Source of the DNA: Azospirillum sp. B510
Lineage (GTDB): Bacteria > Pseudomonadota > Alphaproteobacteria > Azospirillales > Azospirillaceae
NCBI RefSeq assembly: GCF_000010725.1
Contig: NC_013857.1
Coordinates: 124,001-188,000 of the forward strand
Direction: 5' to 3'
DNA length: 64,000 nucleotides
Shown here: one piece after another, positions 1 through 9,070 of the stretch
Layout: each line of letters opens with the position of its first letter
Position numbering within the stretch: position 1 is the stretch's first letter
Program-made: the position numbers and the translations under genes
The notes under the pieces: model-generated
Database searches by the model: none
Seen by the model: only the letters and a program-made list of their open reading frames with translations
Told to the model about the DNA's origin: nothing

Positions 1-885
1 GCCCTGGTGGAAGGGGAGGGCGACCGCTGTAGTTTCGCCAATGCCGCCTTCCGGGCTCTGGGGGTTGTCGCCGGTGACGGTATCGCCGAGAGCTTTCCCG
101 CCCTGTCGCCCGCCCTGCTGGCGGAGGCGCGCAACAGCGGCCTGCCGCAGTCCAGCCGTGCCGTGGGCGACCGCTCGGCGGCGGGGGAGCGGTTCTGGGA
201 TTTGCGCGTCACCCCGATGCAGGGCGTCAACGGCGCCGTCCGTTCCCTGATCGTCACGGCGCAGGAGACACCGGAGTCGGCGGCGGAGCATGATCGCCGG
301 CTGCGCGACGTCAGCCACCGGCTGAAGAATACCCTGCAACTCGTTTCCAGCCTGTTGACGCTGCAAACGCTGTCGAGCCGGGATCCGGAGGTCCGCCGCG
401 CCCTGCAAAGCGCCGCCAGCCGTATCGGCATCGTCACCCAGGCCCATCAGAGCACCCATGCCGCCTTGCGCGCGGGCCGCATCGACGCGGGCTCCCATTT
501 GCACGACCTTTGCCAGGAGCTGGAGGCGACGCTTCCCGGCGCCCACCGCATCCGGGTCGCGGCGGAGACGGCGGAGCTGCCGGTCGACTCGATCATTCCC
601 TTCAGCTTGATCGTCAGCGAACTGGTCGGCAACGCGGCGCGGCACGCCTTTCCGGCCGGTGCGCCCGGTGTCATCGACGTGCGGTTCGACCGCAACGGCG
701 CCGAGGGCTTGCGGCTCGAGGTGTCCGATCACGGCACCGGCCTGCCGGACGGATTGGATCCCAGCCGTGCCAACTCGCTCGGGCTGAAGGTGGTGCGCGC
801 CTTCGTCGGTCAGCTGCGTGGCAGGCTGATCGTGGACAGCGGCCCCCATGGCACCCGCATGTCCGTCGAATTTCCCGCCGCCTGA
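1..885 (+). CDS. Sensor histidine kinase, HisKA_2 family (5' truncated)
   Basis: The reading frame is open from the first base of the window, so the true start lies upstream and only the C-terminal about 295 residues are present. The first about 90 residues look like the end of a PAS sensor domain (FANAAFRALG). They are followed by the HisKA_2-type phosphoacceptor box SHRLKNTLQLVSSLL, with the candidate phosphorylated His in SHRLKN. A compact HATPase_c domain follows, with an N-box (SELVGNAARHAF), a G1 box (SDHGTGLP) and a glycine-rich LGLKVV segment. No membrane segment is visible in this part. This family usually phosphorylates single-domain or atypical response regulators. No partner regulator is seen downstream, so the signal and output are unknown. 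Confidence 0.85.
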   Translation, partial: ALVEGEGDRCSFANAAFRALGVVAGDGIAESFPALSPALLAEARNSGLPQSSRAVGDRSAAGERFWDLRVTPMQGVNGAVRSLIVTAQETPESAAEHDRRLRDVSHRLKNTLQLVSSLLTLQTLSSRDPEVRRALQSAASRIGIVTQAHQSTHAALRAGRIDAGSHLHDLCQELEATLPGAHRIRVAAETAELPVDSIIPFSLIVSELVGNAARHAFPAGAPGVIDVRFDRNGAEGLRLEVSDHGTGLPDGLDPSRANSLGLKVVRAFVGQLRGRLIVDSGPHGTRMSVEFPAA

Positions 886-968
886 CGAACAGCGGCCCTT
901 GGGCTTGCCCTTCCGCCCGTTCCGCGTCAGGAATGCGGCGATCAGAGGATGAGCGAGGGGCTGACGGC

Positions 969-1751
<783 letters not shown>

Positions 1752-3062
1752 CCGACGTGGTGCCGGCGGCGGGCGTTGACCAGGATGTCGGCGCCCAGCG
1801 CAGCCGCCAGGGCGACGGCGCCGCACAGGAAGACGGCGGCATAGCTTTGACCGCTGTGGGTGAAGAGATAGGAATATCCGTAACCGCCCAACGCCTGGAA
1901 CAGGGCGAAGGCCGTTGTGGCCCGGCTCCAGGCCGCGCGTTGTTCGGTCTGGCTGTGCGGTAGCAGTTCCTGGATGCGGCCGAGCACCAGGGGAACCACA
2001 CCCGGCGTCAGGGCGCCGATGATCACCGCAGCGGCCCCGACGACCAGCGGATCGCCGCTGACCGCCAGGGCGGCGACGGCGACCGCCTGGAGCAGCAGGG
2101 CGATCCGGTAGGCCGCGGCGTAGCCGACCCGGTCGGCCAGTGATCCGGCGGCGACGGGTCCGGCCACCGACGCCATGCCATACAGCACCCAATAGAGGGC
2201 GCCGACATCCGCGCCATGACCCAGGCCGCGGGCGACATAGTCGACCAGCAGCAGCATGGCCGGCACCAGCCCCAACGCGTTCAGCGCATATTCGGCGTAG
2301 AGGGTGCGCAGGACACCTTCCTCATGGCGCGGCGCATGCTCCACCGCCGGAGCGGCGATCCCCTGGGGCGGGCTCGAGGGCGGCCAGCCGAACCAGGACA
2401 GGGCGGTCAGCAGCAGCGACAGCCCGCCCAGCCCCAGCCATGTCTCATGCAAGCCGAGCCGCATCAGCGCCGGCACGGCGGTGCCCGACGCGGCGATGCC
2501 GAGGCCGATGCCGAGAAAGATCATGCCGCTGACGAAGCCGCGCCGCGAGGCCGGGATGTGGGGCAGGATGCTGGTTGCGACCAGGACCATGATCGCACCC
2601 CCGGCCAATCCCGAAAGGAAGCGCCATCCGAAGAACCAGCCGAGGGACAGCGGATAGGCGCAGGCGATGAAGGCGAGCGACGCCGCCAGCATCAGCAGCC
2701 GCAGCAGGGCCCGGTTCGGCAGCAGACCGGCGAGCGGCCAGCCGAGCAGGGCGCCCGCCAGATAGCCGGCGAAATTCGCCGCGCCGAGGGTCACGGCGTC
2801 GCCGGCGGAAAACCAGCGCGCCTCGATCAGCGACGGGACCAGCGGGGAATAGGCGAAGCGCGCCAAGCCGATGGCGACGAGACTGCCGGCGATCCCGGCG
2901 AAGGTCGCCATCCAGGCGGCCCTGTCGAGACGGTCCTTCGGGCGGCCTGCCGTCGCGGTCGCGGATGTCATGCTCATGGTCGTGCGTCCCTGTTGACGGC
3001 GCCGCGGTCGCGGCCCGCCCGGTTGCTTGGAAAGGCGGGAAGAGGGAGGCGCCCTATGGCCG

Positions 3063-3680
3063 TCAGGAGTCCGGCGATCCGGAGTCCGGCATGGGTGGCA
3101 GGCCCAGGCTCGCCAGGGCGGCGCGCGCCGCTCCCTCCAGCAGGCCGCGCTCCGGGCGGACGCGGGCCAGGACACGGATGCCCAGCAGGCTGGAGAAGAG
3201 CAGGCGGGCGGCGTCGCCGGCATCGATGCCGGCGGGGATCTCACCGCTCCGCCGGCCCTCGACGATGCAGCGGTGGAAGAAATCCTCGATGGTCGTCAGT
3301 TCCGCATTCAGGAAGTCGCGCATGTCCGGATCGGCGGGCGTGACCTCCAGCGCGGAATTGACCAGCAGGCAACCGCGCCGGCAGCCGTCGCCCAGGGACC
3401 GTTCGATGCTCTCGCGCAGGAAGCCGGCGATGGCGGCGGCCGGGGATGGGGCGGCCTCGTGCCGGGCGATGCGCGCGCGCAGGGAACCGTTCAGGTAATG
3501 CTCCAGCGAGCGGCGGAACAGCGCCCGCTTGTCGCCGAAGGCGTTGTGGATGCTGGCGAGCGTCATTTGCATGCTGTCCGCCAGTTCGCGGGTCGAGGTC
3601 GCTTCGTAGCCCCGGGTCCAGAAGCGGTCCACCGCCGCGTCCAGCACCGCCGTCTCGTCGAACTTCCGTGGCCGAGCCAT
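3063..3680 (-). CDS. TetR/AcrR family transcriptional regulator
   Basis: A 205-residue regulator with an N-terminal TetR helix-turn-helix: MARPRKFDETAVLDAAVDRF followed by YEATSTRELADSM and a recognition-helix region ending IHNAFGDKRALF. The C-terminal ligand domain carries the motif GCRRGCLLVNSALE, typical of TetR_C proteins related to AcrR/YcdC-like repressors. The ATG at 3680 is preferred over an in-frame ATG at 3701, because the latter touches the 22-bp palindrome and has no ribosome site, whereas GGTGAAG lies just upstream of 3680. The MFS gene follows on the same strand, giving a classic self-repressed efflux pair. The inducer is unknown. Confidence 0.9.
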   Translation of the reverse strand: MARPRKFDETAVLDAAVDRFWTRGYEATSTRELADSMQMTLASIHNAFGDKRALFRRSLEHYLNGSLRARIARHEAAPSPAAAIAGFLRESIERSLGDGCRRGCLLVNSALEVTPADPDMRDFLNAELTTIEDFFHRCIVEGRRSGEIPAGIDAGDAARLLFSSLLGIRVLARVRPERGLLEGAARAALASLGLPPMPDSGSPDS

Positions 3681-3700
3681 CGTCTTCACCGTCCGAACCA

Positions 3701-3722
3701 TTTTAGATCATATGATCTAAAA
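3701..3722. promoter_or_regulatory. Probable TetR operator (perfect 22-bp palindrome)
   Basis: Eleven bases, TTTTAGATCAT, are followed by their exact reverse complement with no spacer. The site begins 21 bases upstream of the chosen tetR start and is strikingly AT-rich against a GC-rich background. Its position over the likely promoter/leader suggests autorepression by the adjacent TetR protein, with the MFS gene in the same transcript. Confidence 0.75.
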
Positions 3723-3829
3723 TCGAGCCGAGGCGGCCGAGGATCAAGAATTTCCGGTATGGCGCAAACGCCGCCCTGCCCTGCGCCGGCGCAATGGCGC
3801 CCGTCCGAACAGACCTGTCGATCCGTCTC

Positions 3830-4720
3830 CTAATTCAGGAGCCGGTTTCCCCGCAGGCGGGCGACCGCCAGATCGACGAACGCCCGCACCTTCGCCGGAG
3901 CATGGCGGCCCTCGGGGTAGAGGACATGGATGGGCAAAGGCGGTTCCTCATGCTCGCTCAACACGATCCGCAAACTGCCGTCAAGCAGGGCCGGGCCGAT
4001 CTGGTAATGGAGAACCCGGGTCAGGCCCCAGCCTTCCCTGGCGGTCGCGATCGCCGCTTCGTTGGTGTTGCATTGGAGGACAAGATCGATCGTCACCCGC
4101 TGATCCCCGGCGAACCGCCATTCCGGCGACGCCCAGGCGCTGGTCGACGCCGCGATCCGATGGTTCCTGAGGTCGGCTGGCGTCAGCGGGGCGCCGTGAC
4201 GCTCGAAATAGGCCGGCGATCCGCAGATCACCCGCCGGACCGTGCCGACCTTGACGGCGGTGAAGCCGGAATCCGGCAGATGGCCGATCCGCACGGCGAC
4301 GTCGACGCCTTCTTCAACGATGTTGACGGGGCGGTCGATGAAGAGCGTCCGGGCGCGCATCGCGGGGTGGATGTCGAGAAACTCGGTCACGATCGGCAGA
4401 ACATGCATTTGCCCGAAGAGGGCGGAGGCCGTGATGGCGAGCGTGCCGGCGGGGTTGGCATAGGAACCGCCGGCCGCCGCTTCCGCCTCGGCGATGTCGG
4501 CGAGGATGCGGCGGCAGTCCTCGAAATAACGGATGCCCGCTTCGGTCAATTTGACCGAGCGGGTCGTCCGGACGAACAGTCTGGCGCCGATCACATCCTC
4601 CAGGGAGGCCACGGCCCGCGTCACCGCGGGTGCGCTCAGATGCATCAGGCGGGCGGTCTCGGCGAAGCTCCCGGTCTCCGCCACCTTCGCGAAAATCCGC
4701 ATCGCCTGCCAACGGTCCAT
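3830..4720 (-). CDS. LysR family transcriptional regulator
   Basis: A 296-residue protein of normal LysR length. The N-terminal winged helix is clear (MDRWQAMRIFAKVAETGSFA, then LSAPAVTRAVASLEDVIGARLF), followed by the linker helix and a LysR_substrate effector domain (from about residue 90, GTLAITASALFGQMHVLPIV). The C-terminal LYPEGRHAPAKVRAFVDLAV segment is typical of the CrgA/DsdC-like subgroup. It is on the same strand as the GST/PNPOx-like/DUF1348 genes upstream, after a 175-bp gap. It may therefore regulate those genes from downstream, or be co-transcribed with them. The inducer is unknown. Confidence 0.92.
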   Translation of the reverse strand: MDRWQAMRIFAKVAETGSFAETARLMHLSAPAVTRAVASLEDVIGARLFVRTTRSVKLTEAGIRYFEDCRRILADIAEAEAAAGGSYANPAGTLAITASALFGQMHVLPIVTEFLDIHPAMRARTLFIDRPVNIVEEGVDVAVRIGHLPDSGFTAVKVGTVRRVICGSPAYFERHGAPLTPADLRNHRIAASTSAWASPEWRFAGDQRVTIDLVLQCNTNEAAIATAREGWGLTRVLHYQIGPALLDGSLRIVLSEHEEPPLPIHVLYPEGRHAPAKVRAFVDLAVARLRGNRLLN

Positions 4721-4895
4721 TCCCCAACCCCATTTCCAGAGATGGAAGCCGGCGATCAGAGGAATTTCATCAGGGACTCCGAACCGGCCTCCGGATCCAG
4801 CCTCGGTGGTTCCTCGTGATAGCCGGGCGACCGCCGGCCTGGCAAATGGAGTTTGGACCGATTCCGCAGGCCGTGCGGCAGGGCGGCGGTGATGG

Positions 4896-5360
4896 TCAGA
4901 AGCCGAAATGGCTGAGACCGGGATGGTCGTCGGGCCGGCGGCCGAGCGGCCAGTGGAACTTGCGGTCCGCTTCGGCGATCGGGTGTTCGTTGATGCTGGC
5001 GTGCCGGGCGCGCATCAGCCCATCCTCGGCGAACTCCCAATTCTCGTTGCCATAGGCGCGGTACCACTGGCCGCTGTCGTCGCGATATTCATAGGCGTAG
5101 CGCACCGCGATGCGGTTTCCCGCGAAAGCCCAGAGTTCCTTGATCAGCCGGTACTCCAGCTCCTTGTTCCACTTGCGGGTCAGGAAGGCCTGGACCTCGG
5201 CGCGGCCGGTCACGAACTCGGCACGATTGCGCCAGCGGCTGTCCTCGGTATAGGCGAGGGCGACCTTCGCCGGATCGCGGCTGTTCCAGCCATCCTCGGC
5301 GAGCCGGACCTTTTCGATGGCGGACTCTTCGGTGAAGGGGGGAAGCGGCGGACGGGACAT
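4896..5360 (-). CDS. DUF1348 family, NTF2-like protein
   Basis: A 154-residue protein that is almost entirely a DUF1348 (SnoaL/NTF2-like) fold. Recognisable elements are VRLAEDGWNSRDPAKVALAY near the N-terminus and then SRWRNRAEFVTGRAEV. The conserved end includes the motifs WEFAEDGLMRARHASIN and DRKFHWPLGRRP. The family has no established reaction; the cone-shaped fold usually binds a small hydrophobic molecule. A strong AAGGAG ribosome site precedes the ATG at 5360. It lies 50 bases after the PNPOx-like gene on the same strand and is probably in one transcript with it. Confidence 0.85.
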   Translation of the reverse strand: MSRPPLPPFTEESAIEKVRLAEDGWNSRDPAKVALAYTEDSRWRNRAEFVTGRAEVQAFLTRKWNKELEYRLIKELWAFAGNRIAVRYAYEYRDDSGQWYRAYGNENWEFAEDGLMRARHASINEHPIAEADRKFHWPLGRRPDDHPGLSHFGF

Positions 5361-5410
5361 GGCATGCTCCTTGGGATGGCAAAAGTGGGACAGGCAAAAG
5401 GGTGAAGGCG

Positions 5411-6436
5411 TCAAAGGGCGGGTTGGATGCGGTTTTCCCCATCCGGTCCCGCTTCGGCCGCCCGCAAGCGGGCCGCCGTCTCCGCCCAATCCCCGGTGAT
5501 CAGGGAACTGGGGGGCCAGCCGTCCTCGCGGAACGACCAGCGCAGAGCCAGGGCTCCGGCCCGGCGCAGGATGCGGCGCGGCCGGAAACTCCACAGCCGC
5601 TCGGCGCCCTGGAACGCGGCGATCTCCGGCGAGTCCAGGATCACCTCGGCATCTCCGGTCATTTGCAGCAGGTCGCCAGTCGCGTAATCGACGAAGACGA
5701 GCCCGGCCTTGCCGTTGAGAAGGATGTTCCCGAGGGTCGCGAAGAAGAGGTTGCCGTTGAAGTCGGGCACCGTGAGGGTGCCATCCTCCGCGACGCGGAC
5801 GAACCCCGCCTTGCCGCCGCGATGGGACACGTCGACCTGACGGCGCTCCGCACGGTCGGCGAAGGTGGCGACGAAGAAGGCATCCGCCTCCCCGATCAGG
5901 GCGCGCGCCGCGGCGTCGAGCCGCGGCAGGGTCTCCACCACCGCCGTGAACGGCTCCGCCGGATCCCGCGCATAGCCGATGTCGCGAAGCCGGATGTAGC
6001 GGGGGCAGTTCCCGAAGCTCTGGTCGACATCGATCCGAAATCCCGAGCCGTTGGCGGTGACGACGCCGTTCATGCGGTTGCGGCGCCGGCTGTGCATCTC
6101 GATCCCCAGCAGTCCGATGGGATCGCCGTCCCGCATGCCCTCGCCCGCCGGATCGCCGGGGTCGGCATGGGCGGCGATGTCGAGCGCCGTCGGCGTCGGC
6201 GACGACAGGAAACCGGGCTTGCCGACGAGGAAGGTCGCCCAGGGGTCGCCCGCCGGGTCGACGCTGCCCAGCACGATGAAGGGAAGCTGGGCGTAGAAGT
6301 CGCGGTGCTGGTCGGGCATGTGGTCGCGGATCGCCCGCTGGCCGACGGACTCCATCCGTTCCGCCACCCCCAGCGTCCGCTGGATGAACGTCTCGCCCTC
6401 ATGCCAGGTCGGCAGCGTCGTCAATGTCGCGGTCAT
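5411..6436 (-). CDS. Pyridoxamine 5'-phosphate oxidase family (flavin-binding split barrel) protein
   Basis: A 341-residue protein with two split-barrel halves. The first contains FIVLGSVDPAGDPWATFLVG (residues about 52-72). The second contains FFVATFADRAERRQVDVSHR followed by GFVRVAEDGTLTVPDFNGN and FFATLGNILLNGKAGLVFVD, the usual FMN-contact strands. It is longer than true PNPOx (about 220 residues) and matches the double-barrel group annotated only as pyridoxamine 5'-phosphate oxidase family protein. Vitamin B6 metabolism is therefore not implied; an FMN or F420-type reductase or stress role is possible. It sits between GST and DUF1348 genes with 50-55 bp gaps on the same strand. Confidence 0.85.
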   Translation of the reverse strand: MTATLTTLPTWHEGETFIQRTLGVAERMESVGQRAIRDHMPDQHRDFYAQLPFIVLGSVDPAGDPWATFLVGKPGFLSSPTPTALDIAAHADPGDPAGEGMRDGDPIGLLGIEMHSRRRNRMNGVVTANGSGFRIDVDQSFGNCPRYIRLRDIGYARDPAEPFTAVVETLPRLDAAARALIGEADAFFVATFADRAERRQVDVSHRGGKAGFVRVAEDGTLTVPDFNGNLFFATLGNILLNGKAGLVFVDYATGDLLQMTGDAEVILDSPEIAAFQGAERLWSFRPRRILRRAGALALRWSFREDGWPPSSLITGDWAETAARLRAAEAGPDGENRIQPAL

Positions 6437-6491
6437 GATCGGTGTCCCATGCTGGCGGGTACGGGCAGGCCGGGGAGATCAGGGCGGGGGG

Positions 6492-7103
6492 TCAGGCCGT
6501 CAGGCCGGCCGATGTCCGCGCGAAGGGGACGAAGCCCGGCAGCTCCTCGATGCGACGGAGGAACCCCCTGACGGATGGGTAGCCCGAGAGGTCGACGTTG
6601 CCTTCCGGCGCCCGGGCGACGTAGCTGTAGATGGCGACATCCGCGATGGTCGGATGGTCGCCGACCAGCCAGTCCCGTCCGCTCAGCCGGCTTTCAAGCC
6701 GCCCCAGCAGGGTATGCGCCCGGCCGATGACCTCGTCGGCGTTGAACGTCGCCCCGAACAGGGTGACGAGCCGGGCCGCCGCCGGGCCGTAGGCCAGTTC
6801 CCCGGCGGCCACGGAGAGCCAGCGCTGCACCGCCGCCGCGCCGGCCGGGTCTTCCGGCAGCCAGTCGCCGCGCCCCGCCTTCTTGGCGAGATAGACGAGG
6901 ATGGCGTTGGAGTCCGGGACGATGACGCCCTCGTCGTCCAGGACCGGCACCTGGCCGAAGGGATTGAGTTTCAGGAAGTCGGCGCTCTTGTGGGCGCCGG
7001 CCATCAGGTCGACCTCGACCAGTTCATGGGGCAGGCCGAGAAGCGAGACGAACAGACGCGCCCGATGCGCATGGCCCGACAGGGGATGGTGATAGAGCTT
7101 CAT
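6492..7103 (-). CDS. Glutathione S-transferase family protein
   Basis: A 203-residue protein with the two-domain GST layout. The N-terminal thioredoxin-like domain begins MKLYHHPLSGHAHRARLFVS; the cis-proline region NPFGQVPVLDDEG and the glutathione-binding DSNAILVYLA are visible. The helical C-terminal domain contains the capping-box region LVGDHPTIADVAIYSY. The catalytic residue near the N-terminus (Ser9 in HPLSGH) suggests a beta/theta-like or bacterial Nu-like class. It is first in a same-strand group with the PNPOx-like and DUF1348 genes, which suggests detoxification of electrophiles or oxidised compounds. The substrate is unknown. Confidence 0.9.
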   Translation of the reverse strand: MKLYHHPLSGHAHRARLFVSLLGLPHELVEVDLMAGAHKSADFLKLNPFGQVPVLDDEGVIVPDSNAILVYLAKKAGRGDWLPEDPAGAAAVQRWLSVAAGELAYGPAAARLVTLFGATFNADEVIGRAHTLLGRLESRLSGRDWLVGDHPTIADVAIYSYVARAPEGNVDLSGYPSVRGFLRRIEELPGFVPFARTSAGLTA

Positions 7104-7267
7104 GTCAAACTCCGGTGATCCGCCGGACCGGGCCAGTCCCGTTCCGCACCACCAGACTGCTGCATCCGCCCCGCGGTGGGAATGACCGGCCTGGGCAGTT
7201 CATCATTGCGCATGGTGAAATAATCCCCAGCCTCTGGGGGATGATCCGTCGCGCCGGCATGGTCCCC

Positions 7268-7312
7268 TTCAGGATTTCAGGAAGCCGCCCGGCGCGTTTC
7301 AGGATTTCAGGA
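7268..7312 (+). repeat. Paired TTCAGGA heptamers, candidate upstream activator sites
   Basis: The heptamer TTCAGGA occurs four times, at 7268-7274, 7276-7282, 7298-7304 and 7306-7312. The two pairs are spaced exactly 30 bases apart, close to three helical turns. They lie about 135-180 bases upstream of the -24 element at 7447, the usual distance for enhancer sites of sigma-54 activators. Binding by the XylR-like protein encoded at 17033-18880 is inferred, not shown. Confidence 0.5.
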
Positions 7313-7445
7313 ACGCATCCGATCTCCAGCCATCGCCATAGCCTGGGCGGTCCTGGATTGTTTTGAAACATCATTGTCAGCAAAACGCGCTATTTCGCGG
7401 TGTCCGCTGTCTGTTGCGCTCATGGACTGTCAGCTTTGCCAACTT

Positions 7446-7461
7446 CGGCACGGCGCTTGCT
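7446..7461 (+). promoter_or_regulatory. Sigma-54 (-24/-12) promoter of the aromatic operon
   Basis: The sequence CGGCACGGCGCTTGCT matches the sigma-54 consensus TGGCACG-N4-TTGCW with one mismatch. The invariant GG (7447-7448) and GC (7459-7460) are exactly ten bases apart. Transcription would start near 7471, leaving a leader of about 57 bases before the TTG start at 7528. An XylR-type sigma-54 activator is encoded in the same cluster, which strongly supports the assignment. Confidence 0.8.
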
Positions 7462-7527
7462 TTGATGGGGGAAAGCCGCGGCTTTCGACCGCCGACACCA
7501 CCGCGGTGCGACCTTCCGGAGGAAGTT

Positions 7528-8991
7528 TTGGACAACAGGACATATCCCGAATTTCTCGATCACACCCTGTGGGCCGGCAGCCTGTTCGACGGCTCCTGGC
7601 GTCCGGCCGCCACCAGCCGCAAGGTGATCGAGCCGGCGACCGGCGAACCGCTGTCCCAGGTCGGAGAGGCCACACCGGCGGATGTGGAGACGGCCGCCGC
7701 CGCCGCGGTCGCCGCCCAGCGCGCCTGGGTGGCGGTGTCGCCACGGGACCGGGCGGACATCTTCCGCCGCGCGGCGGCTTTGCTGGAGACCAACCTCCCC
7801 GAACTCGCCGGCTTCGTCGCGCGGGAGACCGGCGGGATCCCGGCCAAGGGCGAGCATGAGCTGCGCGAGGCGGTCACCCTGTTCCATCTGGCATCCGGCA
7901 TTCCGTTGCAGGCGTCCGGCGAGATGCTGCCGAGCGCGCCCGGACGCTTCAGCGTGGCCCGCCGCACGCCCCATGGCTTGGTGGCCGTGATCTCTCCCTT
8001 CAATTTTCCGCTGATCCTGTCGCTGCGCGCGGTGGCGCCGGCCTTGGCGACCGGCAACGCCGTGCTGCTGAAGCCCGATCCGCAGACGCCGGTCAGCGGC
8101 GGCCTGATCATCGCCCGCGCCCTGGAACTGGCGGGGCTTCCCGCCGGCCTGCTGCATGTCCTGCCCGGCGGGGCCGACGTCGGCGAGGCGCTGGTCACCC
8201 ATCCGGCGGTCGGCATGGTCTGCTTCACCGGCTCGACCGCGGTCGGCCGGCGCATCGGCGAACTGGCGGGCGCAAGGCTGAAGAAGGTCTCGTTGGAACT
8301 TGGCGGCAAGAATTCGCTGATCGTCCTTGATGACGCCGATCTCGACCTCGCCGCCCGCAACATCGCCTGGGGCGCCTACCTGCACCAGGGCCAGATCTGC
8401 ATGGCCAGCGGCCGCATCCTCGTTCATCGGGCGATCGCCGCGGATCTGATCGCCAAGGTCGCCGAGAAGGCCCGCCATCTGCCGGTCGGCGATCCCGCCC
8501 GCGAGCCGGCGGCGCTCGGTCCGCTGATCAACGACCGTCAGGCCGCGAAGGTTCACGCCATCGTCGAGGACAGCGTCCGCGCCGGGGCGGTGCTGGAGGC
8601 CGGCGGCCGGCATGACGGGCGCTTCTATTGGCCGACGGTATTGTCGGGCGTACGCCCCGGCATGCGCGCCTTCGAGGAGGAGGTCTTCGGCCCGGTCGCC
8701 AGTTTCGTCACCGTCGCCAGCGACGACGAGGCGGTCGAGCTGGCCAACCGGACCGAGTATGGCCTGTCGGCGGCGGTGCTGTCCCCCAATCTCGCCCGCG
8801 CCTGGGCGGTCGCCGAACGGCTCGACGCCGGCATGGTCCATGTGAATGACCAGACCGTCAACGACGAGTGCGTCAACCCGTTCAGCGGACGCGGGTGTTC
8901 GGGCAATGGCGGGTCGCCGTCGGACTGGCGCGAATACACGCGCTGGCAATGGCTGACCGTCAAGCCGACGGCTCCCGCCTATCCGTTCTGA
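7528..8991 (+). CDS. xylC: Aldehyde dehydrogenase, benzaldehyde dehydrogenase (XylC)-like
   Basis: A 487-residue NAD(P)-dependent aldehyde dehydrogenase, the same length as I recall for the TOL-plasmid benzaldehyde dehydrogenase. Family marks are the cofactor loop FTGSTAVGRRIG, general-base Glu257 in SLELGGKN and catalytic Cys291 in GQICMAS. The C-terminal region is NPFSGRGCSGNGGSP. The start is taken as the TTG at 7528: GGAGGAAG sits just upstream and the protein then has family length. No in-frame ATG fits, and the frame is open further upstream without homology. It is the first gene after the sigma-54 promoter and is followed by an aryl-alcohol dehydrogenase, so the pair probably converts an aromatic alcohol through the aldehyde to the acid. 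The precise aldehyde is inferred. Confidence 0.88.
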   Translation: MDNRTYPEFLDHTLWAGSLFDGSWRPAATSRKVIEPATGEPLSQVGEATPADVETAAAAAVAAQRAWVAVSPRDRADIFRRAAALLETNLPELAGFVARETGGIPAKGEHELREAVTLFHLASGIPLQASGEMLPSAPGRFSVARRTPHGLVAVISPFNFPLILSLRAVAPALATGNAVLLKPDPQTPVSGGLIIARALELAGLPAGLLHVLPGGADVGEALVTHPAVGMVCFTGSTAVGRRIGELAGARLKKVSLELGGKNSLIVLDDADLDLAARNIAWGAYLHQGQICMASGRILVHRAIAADLIAKVAEKARHLPVGDPAREPAALGPLINDRQAAKVHAIVEDSVRAGAVLEAGGRHDGRFYWPTVLSGVRPGMRAFEEEVFGPVASFVTVASDDEAVELANRTEYGLSAAVLSPNLARAWAVAERLDAGMVHVNDQTVNDECVNPFSGRGCSGNGGSPSDWREYTRWQWLTVKPTAPAYPF

Positions 8992-9070
8992 CCCGACGGC
9001 TTCGGCCGGTCCCATCCGGCCGGCCGCACTCCGCCGGCCGCTCCACGACCCCTTTCCTGGAAATTCCGAG

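Larger units (their letters stand above)
7104..7527. other. Intergenic control region between GST and the aromatic operon
   Basis: 424 bases with no credible gene. It separates divergent genes, GST to the left and the aldehyde dehydrogenase operon to the right. It contains an imperfect hairpin (ATCCCCAG / CTGGGGGAT, about 7223-7241), four TTCAGGA heptamers (7268-7312), a small dyad TGTTT-TG-AAACA (about 7359-7370) and the sigma-54 promoter at 7446-7461. The layout fits an enhancer-dependent promoter with binding sites 130-190 bases upstream. Confidence 0.6.

Noticed and set aside
5411..6436. Assignment as PdxH of vitamin B6 synthesis
   Set aside because: The protein is a longer double split barrel and sits with GST and DUF1348 genes rather than pdx genes.
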